From contig JANCYU010000034.1 in the NCBI GenBank assembly GCA_026122205.1, positions 12,501 through 76,500 of the forward strand: a stretch of DNA of 64,000 nucleotides, read 5' to 3'. A program made the position numbers and the translations under genes. The DNA comes from Galdieria yellowstonensis (Eukaryota; Rhodophyta; Bangiophyceae; Galdieriales; Galdieriaceae). Shown piece after piece: positions 34,487 to 43,927 of the stretch. The notes beneath the pieces are model-generated. The model searched no databases and was not told the DNA's origin. It saw only the letters and a list, made by a program, of their open reading frames with translations. Within the stretch, counting starts at the first letter, position 1. Every line of letters starts with the position of its first letter.

Positions 34487-35206
34487 TCAAGCAAAAACCT
34501 TTATTTCATCTTCTTGAGAATTTCTTTCTTCTTCTTCTTCTTCTTTATCAGTATTCCAATCTTCCGTTGTATTTAAAACGTTACGATGCACTTTAGGTGT
34601 CGTTGTAGCCTTGCTTCGACGAAACATATTACCAAGACGCAATATCGAGTGCCCTTTACGCGAGTCATCTTGCGGGTGACTACTTGAAGTAGCTCGTCGT
34701 TGAAAAAACTCGTTCGCCAATTCACAAAACTTGCCTTGATAGAAGTGTTTCATGTTGCGTATGATAATTGGTTCCGCCAAGTGACCAATACCAGCCAAGT
34801 GTACTTGTACAGTGCCTTGTAACACATATGTACAAGTTTCAGAACTTGTCTCTATCAAGTCCATTCTTCCTTCTGTGGTGACTTTGTCTGCAAGTATTCC
34901 CAATGGTTTCGTGCAGAAGAACTGAGTACAACTACCGTCTTCTTTCCACCATTGATAGTCTTCCAATCCAGTAAAGTGCTCTTCTACATAGTGCTTTAAT
35001 GACTTGAAGCCTTCAAAAAACTCCAACTTGGGAAATATATGCATCCTTCGAAAGCACGTGCCATCTTCCAGAGTACCTTCCTCTATAGTTTCCAGTCTAT
35101 CCAGATGTCCTTTTTCTACTTGAAGCTTTAGAAACTCAGGATGACTACGAAACTTCCAAAACTCTTCTTTTGAAACTTGCAGAGGCACTTGAATATCAAA
35201 CTTCAT
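34487..35206 (-). CDS. START/VASt-like lipid-binding-fold protein
   Basis: A single exon of about 239 residues from ATG 35206. The N-terminal 160 residues look like a START or VASt-type helix-grip domain. The cues are: KFDIQVPLQVSKEEFWKF, a FRRMHIFPKLEF strand, W-W-K in YQWWKEDGS, and a closing helix after GTVQVHLAGIGHLAEP. The tail is low-complexity and charged (SSSHPQDDSRKG, then KEEEEEERNSQEDE). Proteins of this fold bind lipids or sterols or act at membrane contacts. I am sure of neither ligand nor subfamily. The frame is open upstream to 35287 but only with GTG. It is divergent from SelD with 56 nt between the ATGs. Confidence 0.55.
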   Translation of the reverse strand: MKFDIQVPLQVSKEEFWKFRSHPEFLKLQVEKGHLDRLETIEEGTLEDGTCFRRMHIFPKLEFFEGFKSLKHYVEEHFTGLEDYQWWKEDGSCTQFFCTKPLGILADKVTTEGRMDLIETSSETCTYVLQGTVQVHLAGIGHLAEPIIIRNMKHFYQGKFCELANEFFQRRATSSSHPQDDSRKGHSILRLGNMFRRSKATTTPKVHRNVLNTTEDWNTDKEEEEEERNSQEDEIKVFA

Positions 35207-35262
35207 TTTGGAGAAACCTTCCAGAACAATTCTTTCCCATCGCTCGAGCACATTCTTAAGAA

Positions 35263-36456
35263 ATGAAAGAAGGTGGTTGTGTCCCACCGCTCAAGCAACC
35301 TCGCGTTTCTCAGTTTCGACCACAAGACGTTGGTCTTCCTAAAGACTTTCTTTTAACTTCATTTTCTCGTTTAAAGGGCTGAGGATGTAAGGTTCCTCAG
35401 GCAGAATTAGAAGGTCTCTTGGGTCGTTTTTTGACGCAACCACACAGTTGTAGCCCGAGTCAAGGAGTTGGTTCGGATTGCTCTCTCCAGCCAAGCCAAG
35501 TACCTGATGTGTATTTAGCCTCTACAACAGACTTTTTCTATCCGCTCGTGGAAGACCCTTATACTATGGGCAAGATTGGAGCAGCGAACGTATTGTCAGA
35601 TTTGTATGCAGCAGGAATAGTCGATTGTACCAATGTCTTGATGATATTAGCTGCAAGTTCAGATATGCCTTTGGAAGAGCGAAGAATAGTACTCGAAAGA
35701 ATGATAAAAGGGTTTTCGGATCAAGTAGAAATAGCTGGTAGTCAAGTTACTGGTGGACAAACGATATTTAATCCTTGGCCTATGATTGGAGGTACAGCTA
35801 TGTCTGTAGTGAGCCGAGACGATCTTTGCCCTTTATATGAAGCGCAAGTTGGTGATGTTCTGGTCTTAACGAAGCCTCTTGGGACACAAGTTGCAGTCAA
35901 TTTACACCAGTGGTTGGTATCCAAACCAGATTTATGGAAACAAGTGGAAGGTGTTATTGAAGAAGACCAAGTTCTTTGGGCTTATGATGTAGCAGCAGAA
36001 AGTATGCAAAGGCTTAATCGAACTGCTGCAATATTGATGAAGAAATACAGCGCACATGCAGCTACGGATGTAACAGGATTTGGAATTCTAGGCCATGCGA
36101 ACAATCTTGCCAGACAGCAAAGGTAATCTAGTCTCTCCATAAATCCACTTTTCAACTTAAAATTTGTTGGTACTAGGAGAGAAGTATCTTTTGTGTTCGA
36201 TTGTCTTCCATGTATCAAAGGAATGGCAAAAGTCGATCTACATGTGAGACAAGGCAGTCGGTTTCAATTGTGTCGAGGTCTTTCGGCAGAGACGAGCGGA
36301 GGTCTATTGATTGCATTGCCTAGTAATAACGTGGAAGCTTTCTTGGATGAGATATATAAGGAAGAAGGATGGAAGTCGTTTATCGTTGGTCGAGTCATAG
36401 ATGGAAATAGAAGTGCTTCGTTGAAAGAGTCTGTGGAAATATGGGATGTAGAGTGA
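35263..36456 (+). CDS. SELD: Selenophosphate synthetase SelD/SPS2, a selenoprotein (Sec at TGA 35380)
   Basis: Two exons (35263-36121 region and about 36178-36456, joined at QQR-REVSF). The frame is open from ATG 35263 except for an in-frame TGA at 35380-35382, codon 40, inside LKG-U-GCKVPQAELEGLL. This is the exact place where SPS2-type enzymes carry selenocysteine or cysteine. Downstream motifs are STTDFFYPLVEDPYTMGKI, ANVLSDLYAAG, QVTGGQTIFNPWPMIGGTAM, LTKPLGTQVAVNLHQW, NRTAAILMKKYSAHAATDVT, GFGILGHANNLA and LSAETSGGLLIALP. The enzyme makes selenophosphate from selenide and ATP for tRNA-Sec charging. Taking TGA as stop would leave 39 codons, and a start after it would lose the catalytic Lys of the GCK motif. 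A SECIS candidate follows in the 3' UTR. Confidence 0.93.
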
Positions 36457-36522
36457 TTCGACTGTTTTGTGGTAGAGAGACCAAACAAAAAAAGAAAGAA
36501 AGAGAGAGTTATCGAGACAAGA

Positions 36523-36585
36523 ACAAGTATGAAGCGATGTTCTTCAACTCTCCTCCAAAGAGAGAGGAACTTTGCGGAAGTTTGT
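36523..36585 (+). promoter_or_regulatory. SECIS element candidate (form 2) of SelD
   Basis: Folded by hand. Helix I: 523-528 (ACAAGU) pairs with 580-585 (GUUUGU). The core quartet is AUGA at 529-532 plus A533 facing GGAA at 576-579, giving tandem G531.A578 and A532.G577 pairs. Helix II: 534-542 (GCGAUGUUC) pairs with 567-575 (GAACUUUGC), with one U.U mismatch. The internal loop is UUCAA on the 5' side (conserved AA at 546-547) and AG on the 3' side. Helix III: CUCUC 548-552 pairs with GAGAG 560-564, with loop CUCCAAA. (All numbers are 36,000 plus the value shown.) This is the architecture of a eukaryotic form-2 SECIS. It lies 66 nt after the terminal stop of SelD. Confidence 0.75.
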
Positions 36586-36664
36586 CTCGAATAGCATTCC
36601 TTGTGGGGATTCTGCCTGAGGAATAATATTTTCTATAAATACCAACATACATATTGTATTCTAT

Positions 36665-37633
36665 ATGTTTGTGGTTGCTTTGAATTGCTTACCTTGGCTA
36701 CCAAAAACAGTTCGTTCCTACTCTTTTTTTGGTTATACACCCAACTCGAAAACCAAACCATCGAGGAACTTGGTGACTTGTTTGAAAAAGGAGCGCCATA
36801 ACAAGAATCATAACACTACGAATAATAATTATCATTCTCATTGTAAAGAGTTACCCAATATTGATTCCAAAACTCTATTGAGTCTAGGACTTGATATACA
36901 TACCAAGTCTATAGGGTTTGCCATAGTCTCTGGATGGACAGGTCAGGCAATTCGTCACGGTATGATCCAACTACAACATATGGAAGGAGCCGATGTTTTT
37001 GATAAAGTTGACTATGTTAGAGAACAGTTGGTACACTTGAAAGTTGATACAGAGCAACTATACAAAGAATTTGTGAAAGAAGATATTATCTCTTGGGTAG
37101 TTGGTGTGGAAGCTTATTTATTTCGTTTCTTGGTTGGACAATCTAGAGCAGTTTCCTTATTTAGTCTTGCCGAATGGAATACTTTGGTATCCTATGAGTG
37201 TCGTTGGATCTTTCAAAGGAGACCTTTCAAGTTTCATGCTTCCAAGGCAAGAAGTTGGTTGGGTTTATCTACAAAGAAAGACGCGACCAAAGACATCAAG
37301 CAGTTGGCATTTGACTATGCTTATCCTTTTCTTTTGGGTTTTCAAACTCGATATCGTCCACGTTCGAAAGCTTTTTGTTCCACCAATTTTGATATTAGTG
37401 ACGCTTATGTGGCAGCTCGTTATGCTATTCGACTGGAAGAGGAAAGACAACTTTTATTAACGAGCAATATTTCCACTAGAGAAGATAAGAAACTGGAAAA
37501 GGCTATTGAAACTCAGCTGTGCAAACTAGAAAAGGAGAGAATTCAGGCAAGTAGTTGTGAAGTTGGACAAAGTCTTCGTCAATTTATTGCTTGTCATGGA
37601 AACTACTCTCCCTACAAACACAGCAAGGTCTGA
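36665..37633 (+). CDS. RuvC-like (RNase H fold) nuclease, probably organellar
   Basis: A single exon of 322 residues from ATG 36665. The first 50 residues are basic and hydroxylated (VRSYSFFGYTPNSKTKPSRN), like an organelle-targeting leader. The RNase H-fold signature is three acidic positions: LSLGLDIHTKSIGFAIV (Asp on strand 1), VVGVEAYLFRF (Glu), and NFDISDAYVAARYAI (Asp near the C-terminal helix). This spacing resembles RuvC/Holliday-junction resolvase-type proteins. I do not recognise the exact family. A plastid or mitochondrial recombination nuclease is the likeliest role. The last 38 nt overlap the start of the next gene on the same strand. Confidence 0.6.
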   Translation: MFVVALNCLPWLPKTVRSYSFFGYTPNSKTKPSRNLVTCLKKERHNKNHNTTNNNYHSHCKELPNIDSKTLLSLGLDIHTKSIGFAIVSGWTGQAIRHGMIQLQHMEGADVFDKVDYVREQLVHLKVDTEQLYKEFVKEDIISWVVGVEAYLFRFLVGQSRAVSLFSLAEWNTLVSYECRWIFQRRPFKFHASKARSWLGLSTKKDATKDIKQLAFDYAYPFLLGFQTRYRPRSKAFCSTNFDISDAYVAARYAIRLEEERQLLLTSNISTREDKKLEKAIETQLCKLEKERIQASSCEVGQSLRQFIACHGNYSPYKHSKV

Positions 37634-38142
37634 AGAGATAGTACAGAAGACTAGTAACACTAGTGTTTGTCAGTTTATATTGGAGTGGGAAGAAGAGAGG
37701 CGCGTTTGTTATCACACTTTAGAACAAGCCTTGAGAGAGTTTTTACAGTCAGAACCAACTCTTTCTTCAGGACAAGAGTATATGAGAATATGTCAACAAG
37801 TCAAGGTAAGTTGTATGACGAGGAATCGTTTTGCTTATTGTATGTCTTTAGAATACTTTTGATTCCTTGGATAAGAGATTGGCTGATTGGAAAGAGAATA
37901 TTTCTGATAACGACGCCTCTTTCTATTATAAGTGGATAGAACAGTTGGAGCAGCTTGAAAGACACAAATTAGAAACTATAGTATCCGTGCAAAAGATTCG
38001 TAAAGATATGAAACTCTTTCGAGATAGAATGGATACTTTGGAACTTGCACAACAACAAGCAGAGTTGAGGAGACTCTATTTGGTTCTTTCTCAAGTAGCG
38101 GAAGATATGGATGACTTGTTGATGGAGTTTCGACTAGAATAA
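37596..38142 (+). CDS. REX1-B-like DNA-repair domain protein
   Basis: Two exons joined by a 55 nt intron (GTAAGTTGTATG...GTCTTTAG, starting at about 37807) encode about 165 residues, mostly helical. The pattern matches the REX1-B family of Chlamydomonas and animals: a first helix with EWEEERRVCYHTLEQALREF, then YMRICQQV, then after the intron a long helix pair with EQLEQLERHKLETIVSVQKI and an acidic end (AEDMDDLLMEFRLE). REX1-B was found through a UV repair defect in Chlamydomonas; its biochemical role is poorly known. The first ATG (37596) lies inside the end of the RuvC-like gene. The next in-frame Met would delete the first helix. It ends only 18 nt from the stop of the convergent dehydrogenase gene. 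Confidence 0.6.
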
Positions 38143-38160
38143 ACCAACATTTTATTATTC

Positions 38161-39379
38161 TTAAGGAGTAATTTCGCTAAGTTTTACGGCTCTTTTCTCC
38201 AACAAACTCTTTTTGGCAGCAATTGCCATTGCCATTGCAGCAGTTCCATCTCGACCACTTGTCGGAGGTTCTTTGTTTTCCAAGACACATTGAACAAACT
38301 GTTTGGTTTCATTACGATAAGCTTCGGTATAACTAAAAACATTGAGAAGATTCTAATTGCAAGTTTTGCAAGAGCTTACCGATCCATAAAGAAGTTAAAG
38401 GGAAGATCACTTCTTCGAACGGACTGCGCATCTTCAATAAAGACATTATTGGGAAAGTTGTTCCCAAAACGAACGAGGCCTTTGGAACCAAAAACTTCCA
38501 CTCGTTGATCATATCCCGAAGGTGATTGACGACAATTGTCAACCGTACAAAAAGCACCATTCTTAAACTATGGTTGCAAGTTAATTGCCAAAATATGTGT
38601 ATATATTCCAATCCATAACTTACCTTGAGAAGCGTAATGGCAGTATCGATATCGTTTCCTTCTGAAGCTATTTTTGGATCCACACGACAAGCCCCATAAG
38701 CAGTAATCTCTTCACACTCACTTCCCGTCATAAAACGTGCGATATCAAAGTCATGAATTGCCATATCATTGTGAAGACCTCCAGAATTCTTAATATAATC
38801 CATAGGTGGAGGAGCAGGATCTCTACTGATAAGATGGACAGCATAGACATCGCCTACTGCTCCCGACTGAATGCACTGCTTTGCTCTGGCAAAGTTGGGA
38901 TCAAAGCGTCTTTGAAAAGCTAACATCATCTTCACTTTTGCTTTCTCAACCGCACTAATAACTTCTTCAGCCTCTTTCAAAGTAATCGCCAAAGGTTTCT
39001 CACAAAAAATATGTTTGCCAGCAGAAGCAAGTGCCTTGATTTGTTCCGAATGTTGAGAAGAAGGAGAACATATCCAAACAGCTTCAATATTTGGATCCTT
39101 CAATACATCTTTGAAATCAGTAGAGTATTTTTCAACTCCAAACTTTTCCGCGGTTGACTTGGCAACTTTTTCGATGAAATCAACGATCATCACAGGCTTT
39201 GCCAAAGGAGTATGGAACGACAGGGTTTCCATATGTACTTGGCCAATACGACCGCCACCAATCACCGCTACATTTAGTTTTCTTTCAGTAGAAAAATTCT
39301 TATGTTTTCCACAAGAACTAGGCACTAAACGAGTGCTTTGGTTGATGAAACGAGATAACCACCGATGACACGACTTCAT
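38161..39379 (-). CDS. Gfo/Idh/MocA-type dehydrogenase, inositol 2-dehydrogenase-like
   Basis: Three exons on the minus strand. The long first exon begins at ATG 39379, with introns near 38573-38626 and 38334-38380. After a leader of about 33 residues (possibly mitochondrial or plastid), the Rossmann motif is VAVIGGGRIGQVH, followed by the diagnostic CEKPLA (catalytic Lys) and GGLHNDMAIHDFDIARF (catalytic Asp and His). The sequence continues after splicing into FKNGAFCTVDNCRQSPSGYD and ends VKLSEITP. The family includes myo-inositol 2-dehydrogenase and related sugar dehydrogenases. The GGLH.D..IHD.D motif and GYDQR fit inositol dehydrogenases best. Only 32 nt separate its ATG from that of the divergent methyltransferase gene. 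Confidence 0.88.
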
Positions 39380-39411
39380 TCGCGCAAGTCGAATTGTGGT
39401 GAAGAAAAGAA

Positions 39412-40467
39412 ATGACGGTTCTTCTTTTAGACGGAGGACTAGCTACAGAGTTGGAGAGAAAAGGTATCGACTTGAGTATTGGAAAGTTATGGTCTGCAAG
39501 AATATTGGATGAGTGTCCTGAACTTGTTTATCAAGTGCATCTCTCCTATTTGGAAGCTGGAGCCAACATAATAACCAGTTGCAGTTATCAGGTTTGGTGG
39601 TTCACATCAATTGAAAGTATCTCTATTGAATGTATAGGCAACATTTGATGGATTTTTGGAAGGGGGTTACAGTTTTACCCAAGCAAAGGAGTTGATGGTC
39701 CGTAGTATTCAGTTGTGTAAACAAGCACGTTTGACTTTTTGTAACTCGGGCCAAGTTGCAACAAAGTGTTATATTGCTGCTTCTTGTGGTCCTTTTGGTG
39801 CATATCTTGCGGATGGCTCAGAGTATAGAGGTTGTTATGGTGTATCGAAAGGTTGGTTGCCTTTGCTATTCATCTATCTAATTATGTATATATATATGTA
39901 GAACGACTCGAGTCTTTTCATTCTAGTCGTCTCGATGTTCTAGTGGCCGAAGAGCCAGATTTCATTGCTTTTGAAACTATTCCAGATATGGAAGAAGTAC
40001 AAACTATTGTCCAACTAATGAATACAAGATACTCGTCCATTCCTTATTGGATAAGTATACAGTGTCGCAATGAGACCGAAATGGCTTGTGGCACACCTGT
40101 AGAGACTATTATGCCTTGCTTGCGTGAAGCCAAGAATTGCTTTGCTTTTGGCGTCAACTGTGTATTGCCACAATATTTGTCTTCTTTAACAAGTATTATT
40201 CGTGACCAAATAAGAAGACTGTCTTTGTCCACTTTTATTGTGGCCTATCCTAATTCTGGACAAGTCTATGATACTGTGAGAAAAGAATGGAGTCCAGAAA
40301 ATAATATTTCTATAGAAAACTGGGTTGATTATGTAGTTGGATGTGGTGCAGATATTATTGGTGGCTGTTGTCGTACAACTCCTTATCATATTCAGTGTCT
40401 GAAAAATCGAATGAGTTGTTCTCCAAAAGACGAACGGAAAAGAAGAAGAAAAAATGCAAAAATTTGA
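39412..40467 (+). CDS. Homocysteine S-methyltransferase
   Basis: Three exons, with introns at about 39591-39648 and 39852-39900. The protein starts MTVLLLDGGLATELERKGID, the standard family start, followed by HLSYLEAGANIITSCSYQ joined by splicing to ATFDGF. Zinc and homocysteine binding residues are present: the Cys in FGVNCVLPQ and the pair in GGCCRTTPYHI. The enzyme methylates homocysteine from S-methylmethionine or S-adenosylmethionine to form methionine. The C-terminus ends in a lysine/arginine-rich tail (DERKRRRKNAKI). There is no targeting leader, so it is probably cytosolic. Confidence 0.9.
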
Positions 40468-40497
40468 AACGATAAAAACACTTGCGGCTACAAAAGA

Positions 40498-41654
40498 ATG
40501 GAAAAGAGTGAAGTGAGTCAACTTGTGAATGAACTTTATGAACAAAAGGAACAAGTATGTCAAAAGATATAGAAATCAGATATTATTTTCATAACAAAAC
40601 GATTGATATGATATAGGCGGTACAAGATGCGAAACGACTAGCAAAAGCTCTTGACAAAAGTCTCCAGTTCAATTCAAGACTGTTGGAGAGTGTAAGTATT
40701 TTCATTTTGAGGAAAAGTAGTAGTCACTTATGTATTGTGTGTGTGTGTTTAGAGTGGTGATATGTCGCAAAGGATACTTTCAATTTTAGCCCATAGTGAT
40801 GTTATCGTTATAGGTAAGAACTTGTTTGGAATATAAGAAGAAAGTGTGTAACTTGCATAGACTTTGAACAAGTGTGCCAGCCTCAAGTGGGAAAAGTCTT
40901 GCTTCCTCAAGCTGTACTTGAGTCCAGATATACAAGGGAAGAGATGGAGTACAAGTGGTTTGTTAGTGATGACTGTTTTCATAATAGACTAGTTTCTACG
41001 GAATGCTTCTATATTCCGAATCCTGACGAGGTGAACCAAACACTAAAAGTTGAATGGACTCGCAAGCTTGAAAACGACTATAGTGTGCAATGTTATGAGT
41101 TGGGAACTATTCGTCTCTGTTCTTACATAGAAAATTGTTTGGTGTCTTTTGAACTGATGGGAAAAGCTATCTTCACTGGATTGAGGAACCACCAAGGACA
41201 AGTTTTCACCATGTGGATAGATAAGGAATGCATCTCGTTAAGTTATGACTTGGAAATGGATCACAAACTTCACTTTCCTATGAAAGAAGTCACCATTCAA
41301 TGTTTAGCTTCTACTCTATCCTCTTTTGGTTTTTGTATCAACTCCAAATACGAATTCTTTGTTGAAACAAGATTGCAACTGATTCTGATATATTGTACTA
41401 TTCATATGTTTTCATTATCGTTGGATGCCTGGGAGGACGAAGATCAACTTACCACGACAACAATGCAATCTATAAAAACACGGGCAACTCGAGATAACAT
41501 TCTGAAACTTGTCTGGATGAGAAAAAACTCTTTCAAGAGATTCTCAAGACGCAAATGGGATTCCGCTATTTCTTACAAGCCTATGCAAATTTCAAGGCCC
41601 TTACCAGAAAGTGTATGGCATGCCAAAGAAAACAAGCCTCATCAAACAATATAA
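40498..41654 (+). CDS. Uncharacterised protein, N-terminal coiled coil, four exons
   Basis: Exons: 40498-40554, about 40618-40692, about 40752-40814, then about 40860-41654, each joined by GT-AG introns that keep the frame. The first 60 residues are helical and coiled-coil-like (VSQLVNELYEQKEQ, then AVQDAKRLAKALDKSLQFNS). The body has no motif that I recognise. The C-terminal 60 residues are basic (MRKNSFKRFSRRKW). I cannot assign a function. It starts 30 nt after the methyltransferase stop on the same strand and is convergent with uL30. Confidence 0.6.
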
Positions 41655-41699
41655 TAAGAGAAGACTCTTAAAAGTAGGAAAACGGTATCTTTATTCCGT

Positions 41700-42501
41700 T
41701 CAAATCATTTTCTGAATGAGTCGATTGATTAAATGTTCACGATTACCATATTCACCACCTTCAATAAAATGCCTTCGCTTTCCATGACGTGAAAAACCAC
41801 CTCTTGGAGAGTTCAACTTGAAAGGCCATAAGAACCTGTTCACTTGCTTGAAATGTCGTCCACACGTATAAATTTCGTGAATCATATCTTCCACACATAT
41901 AATGCCGTGCTTCCCCAGAACATCTTCAACAAGACGATTATCCGTTAAAGGAATTCGCGACCAAGCTCCGCGTTTTCCTATCTTGACAAAACCTCTCTTG
42001 TATATAAGTTCACGAACACTTTTCAGGTTGGGATATCCATATGCAATATAAGGTTCAACACGGTGCAACATCTGTAAAGTTGCTTGATTTACTTTCACAA
42101 ATACGCCATTGTGAATTTGTCGCAGCCGCAACAGTTGCAAAATTTTCCTCGTTCGGGGATCGACACCGTTAATACCTCGAATACGTATCACAAAGGCCAC
42201 CTTCGCACCTGCCGGTACATAAAACTTCTTTTCGGCCTTTGCCCGTCTACGAGCTTCGATTTCTGCACGTTCTTTTTCTCTGTATTCTTTTACATACTGT
42301 TCTGCTCTTTTGAAGATTTCCTTTCTACGTTGCTTTCTATGTTTCTTCAACTTGGCAGCTTGCTCTGCTCTCTTTGCCCTGATCTTTTCTTGGAGAGCCT
42401 TTCGTTTCAAGATGGTTTCTGGTACTTTACTATCATATGAAATATTTAATAATACTTGCGATACATAATAAAGTGCTCACTTGCCTTGTAGTTTCCGTCA
42501 T
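41700..42501 (-). CDS. RPL7: 60S ribosomal protein L7 (uL30)
   Basis: Two exons: 42485-42501 (17 nt) and 41700-42429. The protein begins MTETTSKVPETILKRKALQ, matching the family's 'VPE(T)LLK(K)' start. It continues with a long basic helix, then FVIRIRGINGVDPRTRKILQ (the uL30 core), LRQIHNGVFVKVN, and ends in the eukaryote-specific part with NRFLWPFKLNSPRGGF. The 55 nt intron begins GCAAGT and ends AG. Of the donors near the exon end, only this GC donor keeps the frame, so this is a GC-AG intron. It is a large ribosomal subunit component. Confidence 0.95.
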
Positions 42502-42637
42502 ATCCACACACACAACAAGACGTCAATCAATCCACCGAAAGGAATGTGCGACGACGAGGAGGAAATGATGAAGAGAGCAATAGCAAGTCATGTTAGAAGA
42601 GGAATGCAGTCTTGCTATAAGAACCAAGTCGATTGTT

Positions 42638-43345
42638 TTATTCTAGTCGCTTCAAGAGACCTTCATTGGCATACTTCTTGTAAACAGGTAACAACTTATC
42701 TAAAGGAAGCTTAGTTTCTAAATATTCCACATCCTTCTCCCACGTATCCAACCACAAGTTCAAGTGACGCAAACCCAACTCTCGAATATCCTTCTTAAAA
42801 AAGTGACTCATTATTATGGAAACGCGCTCTACAAACGGAATGTATGCAATGTCTGCGAGGGTCCACGTCTTTCCGAATAAGTAAGGACCTTGAGATATTT
42901 TCACTTGGTCGTCAATCACTTGAAGTTGTTTATGAATTTCTTGCAGTATTTCTTTCTCTGCTTGAGCATCTTCTTCGGGGTTTGTTTTCAGTAGTTTGAA
43001 CATAGCAGAGACTAGATCATCTACTCTGGTTGCGAGAATTCTAGCCAAAGCTCGTTGGGCAGGATGTTGTGGAAGAAGCTTATTTTCCGCAAAAACTTCG
43101 TTCAAATATTCATTGCACACCAAAGACTCATAAATAACTGCTTCTTTTTCAGAGGCTTCCGCTTTTTCACGTACCCTCAGGACTGGCACCTTTCCTAGTG
43201 GGTTTAACTCCAAAAACCAGGGTTCTTTATTATCCTTTCCGAGTTCAATAAGTACTTCTTTGAAAGGAACCTTGAGCTTTTTCAATAATATCCAAGTTCT
43301 CTGTGCAAAGGGACATATAGGTGCGTACAAAAACGAAACTTCCAT
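42638..43345 (-). CDS. Glutathione S-transferase, Cys-type (omega/lambda-like)
   Basis: A single exon of 235 residues from ATG 43345. The N-terminal thioredoxin-like domain starts EVSFLYAPICPFAQRTW; the CPFAQR motif puts a cysteine at the catalytic place, as in omega, lambda and DHAR classes. LNPLGKVPVLRV gives the cis-Pro, and YESLVCNEYLNEVF follows (glutathione-binding E-S). The C-terminal helical domain contains GPYLFGKTWTLADIAYIPFV, with the conserved N-cap Asp. Such GSTs usually act as thiol transferases or deglutathionylating reductases in redox homeostasis. An upstream in-frame extension has only a TTG start. Confidence 0.9.
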   Translation of the reverse strand: MEVSFLYAPICPFAQRTWILLKKLKVPFKEVLIELGKDNKEPWFLELNPLGKVPVLRVREKAEASEKEAVIYESLVCNEYLNEVFAENKLLPQHPAQRALARILATRVDDLVSAMFKLLKTNPEEDAQAEKEILQEIHKQLQVIDDQVKISQGPYLFGKTWTLADIAYIPFVERVSIIMSHFFKKDIRELGLRHLNLWLDTWEKDVEYLETKLPLDKLLPVYKKYANEGLLKRLE

Positions 43346-43542
43346 GTCTGTCAAGAACAAAGCAACGATTGATGGGAAGGAACGCAAGTCCCTTGGATAT
43401 TTAACACCAAAAGATGACTTTATGCGAATCCTAAAAGTTTCACTGACTTTTATCTTATTTGGTATGCCTTTTCTACCAGAATGTACAAGTGGATATAATG
43501 CTGTGATAATCAGGAAGACCTGGTCAAGTGATATTTAACCTC

Positions 43543-43628
43543 TATATATATATATATATATATTATACTCCCAGTATATCCTTGCCTTCTCATGCTATAC
43601 ATCCCTACTCCTACCATTTCTATATGCG

Positions 43629-43678
<50 letters not shown>
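43543..43678. repeat. Two (TA)n microsatellites
   Basis: TA repeats at 43543-43564 (about 11 units) and 43632-43678 (about 23 units) are separated by 67 nt of unique sequence. They lie between the GST and RPA2 promoters (divergent genes). Such runs are unstable in length and can act as easily melted DNA. Confidence 0.95.
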
Positions 43679-43682
<4 letters not shown>

Positions 43683-43828
43683 ACAGTTGATTACTTAGGA
43701 TAGCCACAAACAAAAAAAAAAAGGCAATTCCTACTCTCCAATAAGAACAAGAAATGGACAGAATCCATGAAACCAATTGTTGTTCTTCTTAATCCTTTTT
43801 ACAATCATTTTGGGTATTTGAAATTATT

Positions 43829-43838
43829 GTTTTGGCGC
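43829..43838 (+). promoter_or_regulatory. E2F-like site (TTTTGGCGCG) upstream of RPA2
   Basis: A TTTTGGCGCG match to the E2F/DP consensus TTTSGCGC lies about 90 nt before the RPA2 ATG. RPA2 is an S-phase gene in most eukaryotes and E2F/DP is present in red algae, so the position makes sense. The assignment is inferred from motif and context only. Confidence 0.5.
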
Positions 43839-43927
43839 GCGCTACCAGAGCGTAGGAATCGTACAAACACAGTACATAGACTTTTGCCTTTCTAGAATTG
43901 TTTGCAACTGCATTCAAGCTGAATAAT

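Noticed and set aside
36521..36540. Small hairpin GAACA/UGUUC near the SelD 3' UTR
   Set aside because: It is shorter than, and excludes, the much better SECIS fold that uses the same bases.
42477..42484. GT donor (CAAGTGAGC) for the first uL30 intron
   Set aside because: Every acceptor tried with it gives a stop or the wrong frame; only the GC donor joins to VPETILK.
43543..43678. TA repeats as an origin or centromere element
   Set aside because: They are simple microsatellites between two divergent promoters with no other supporting structure.
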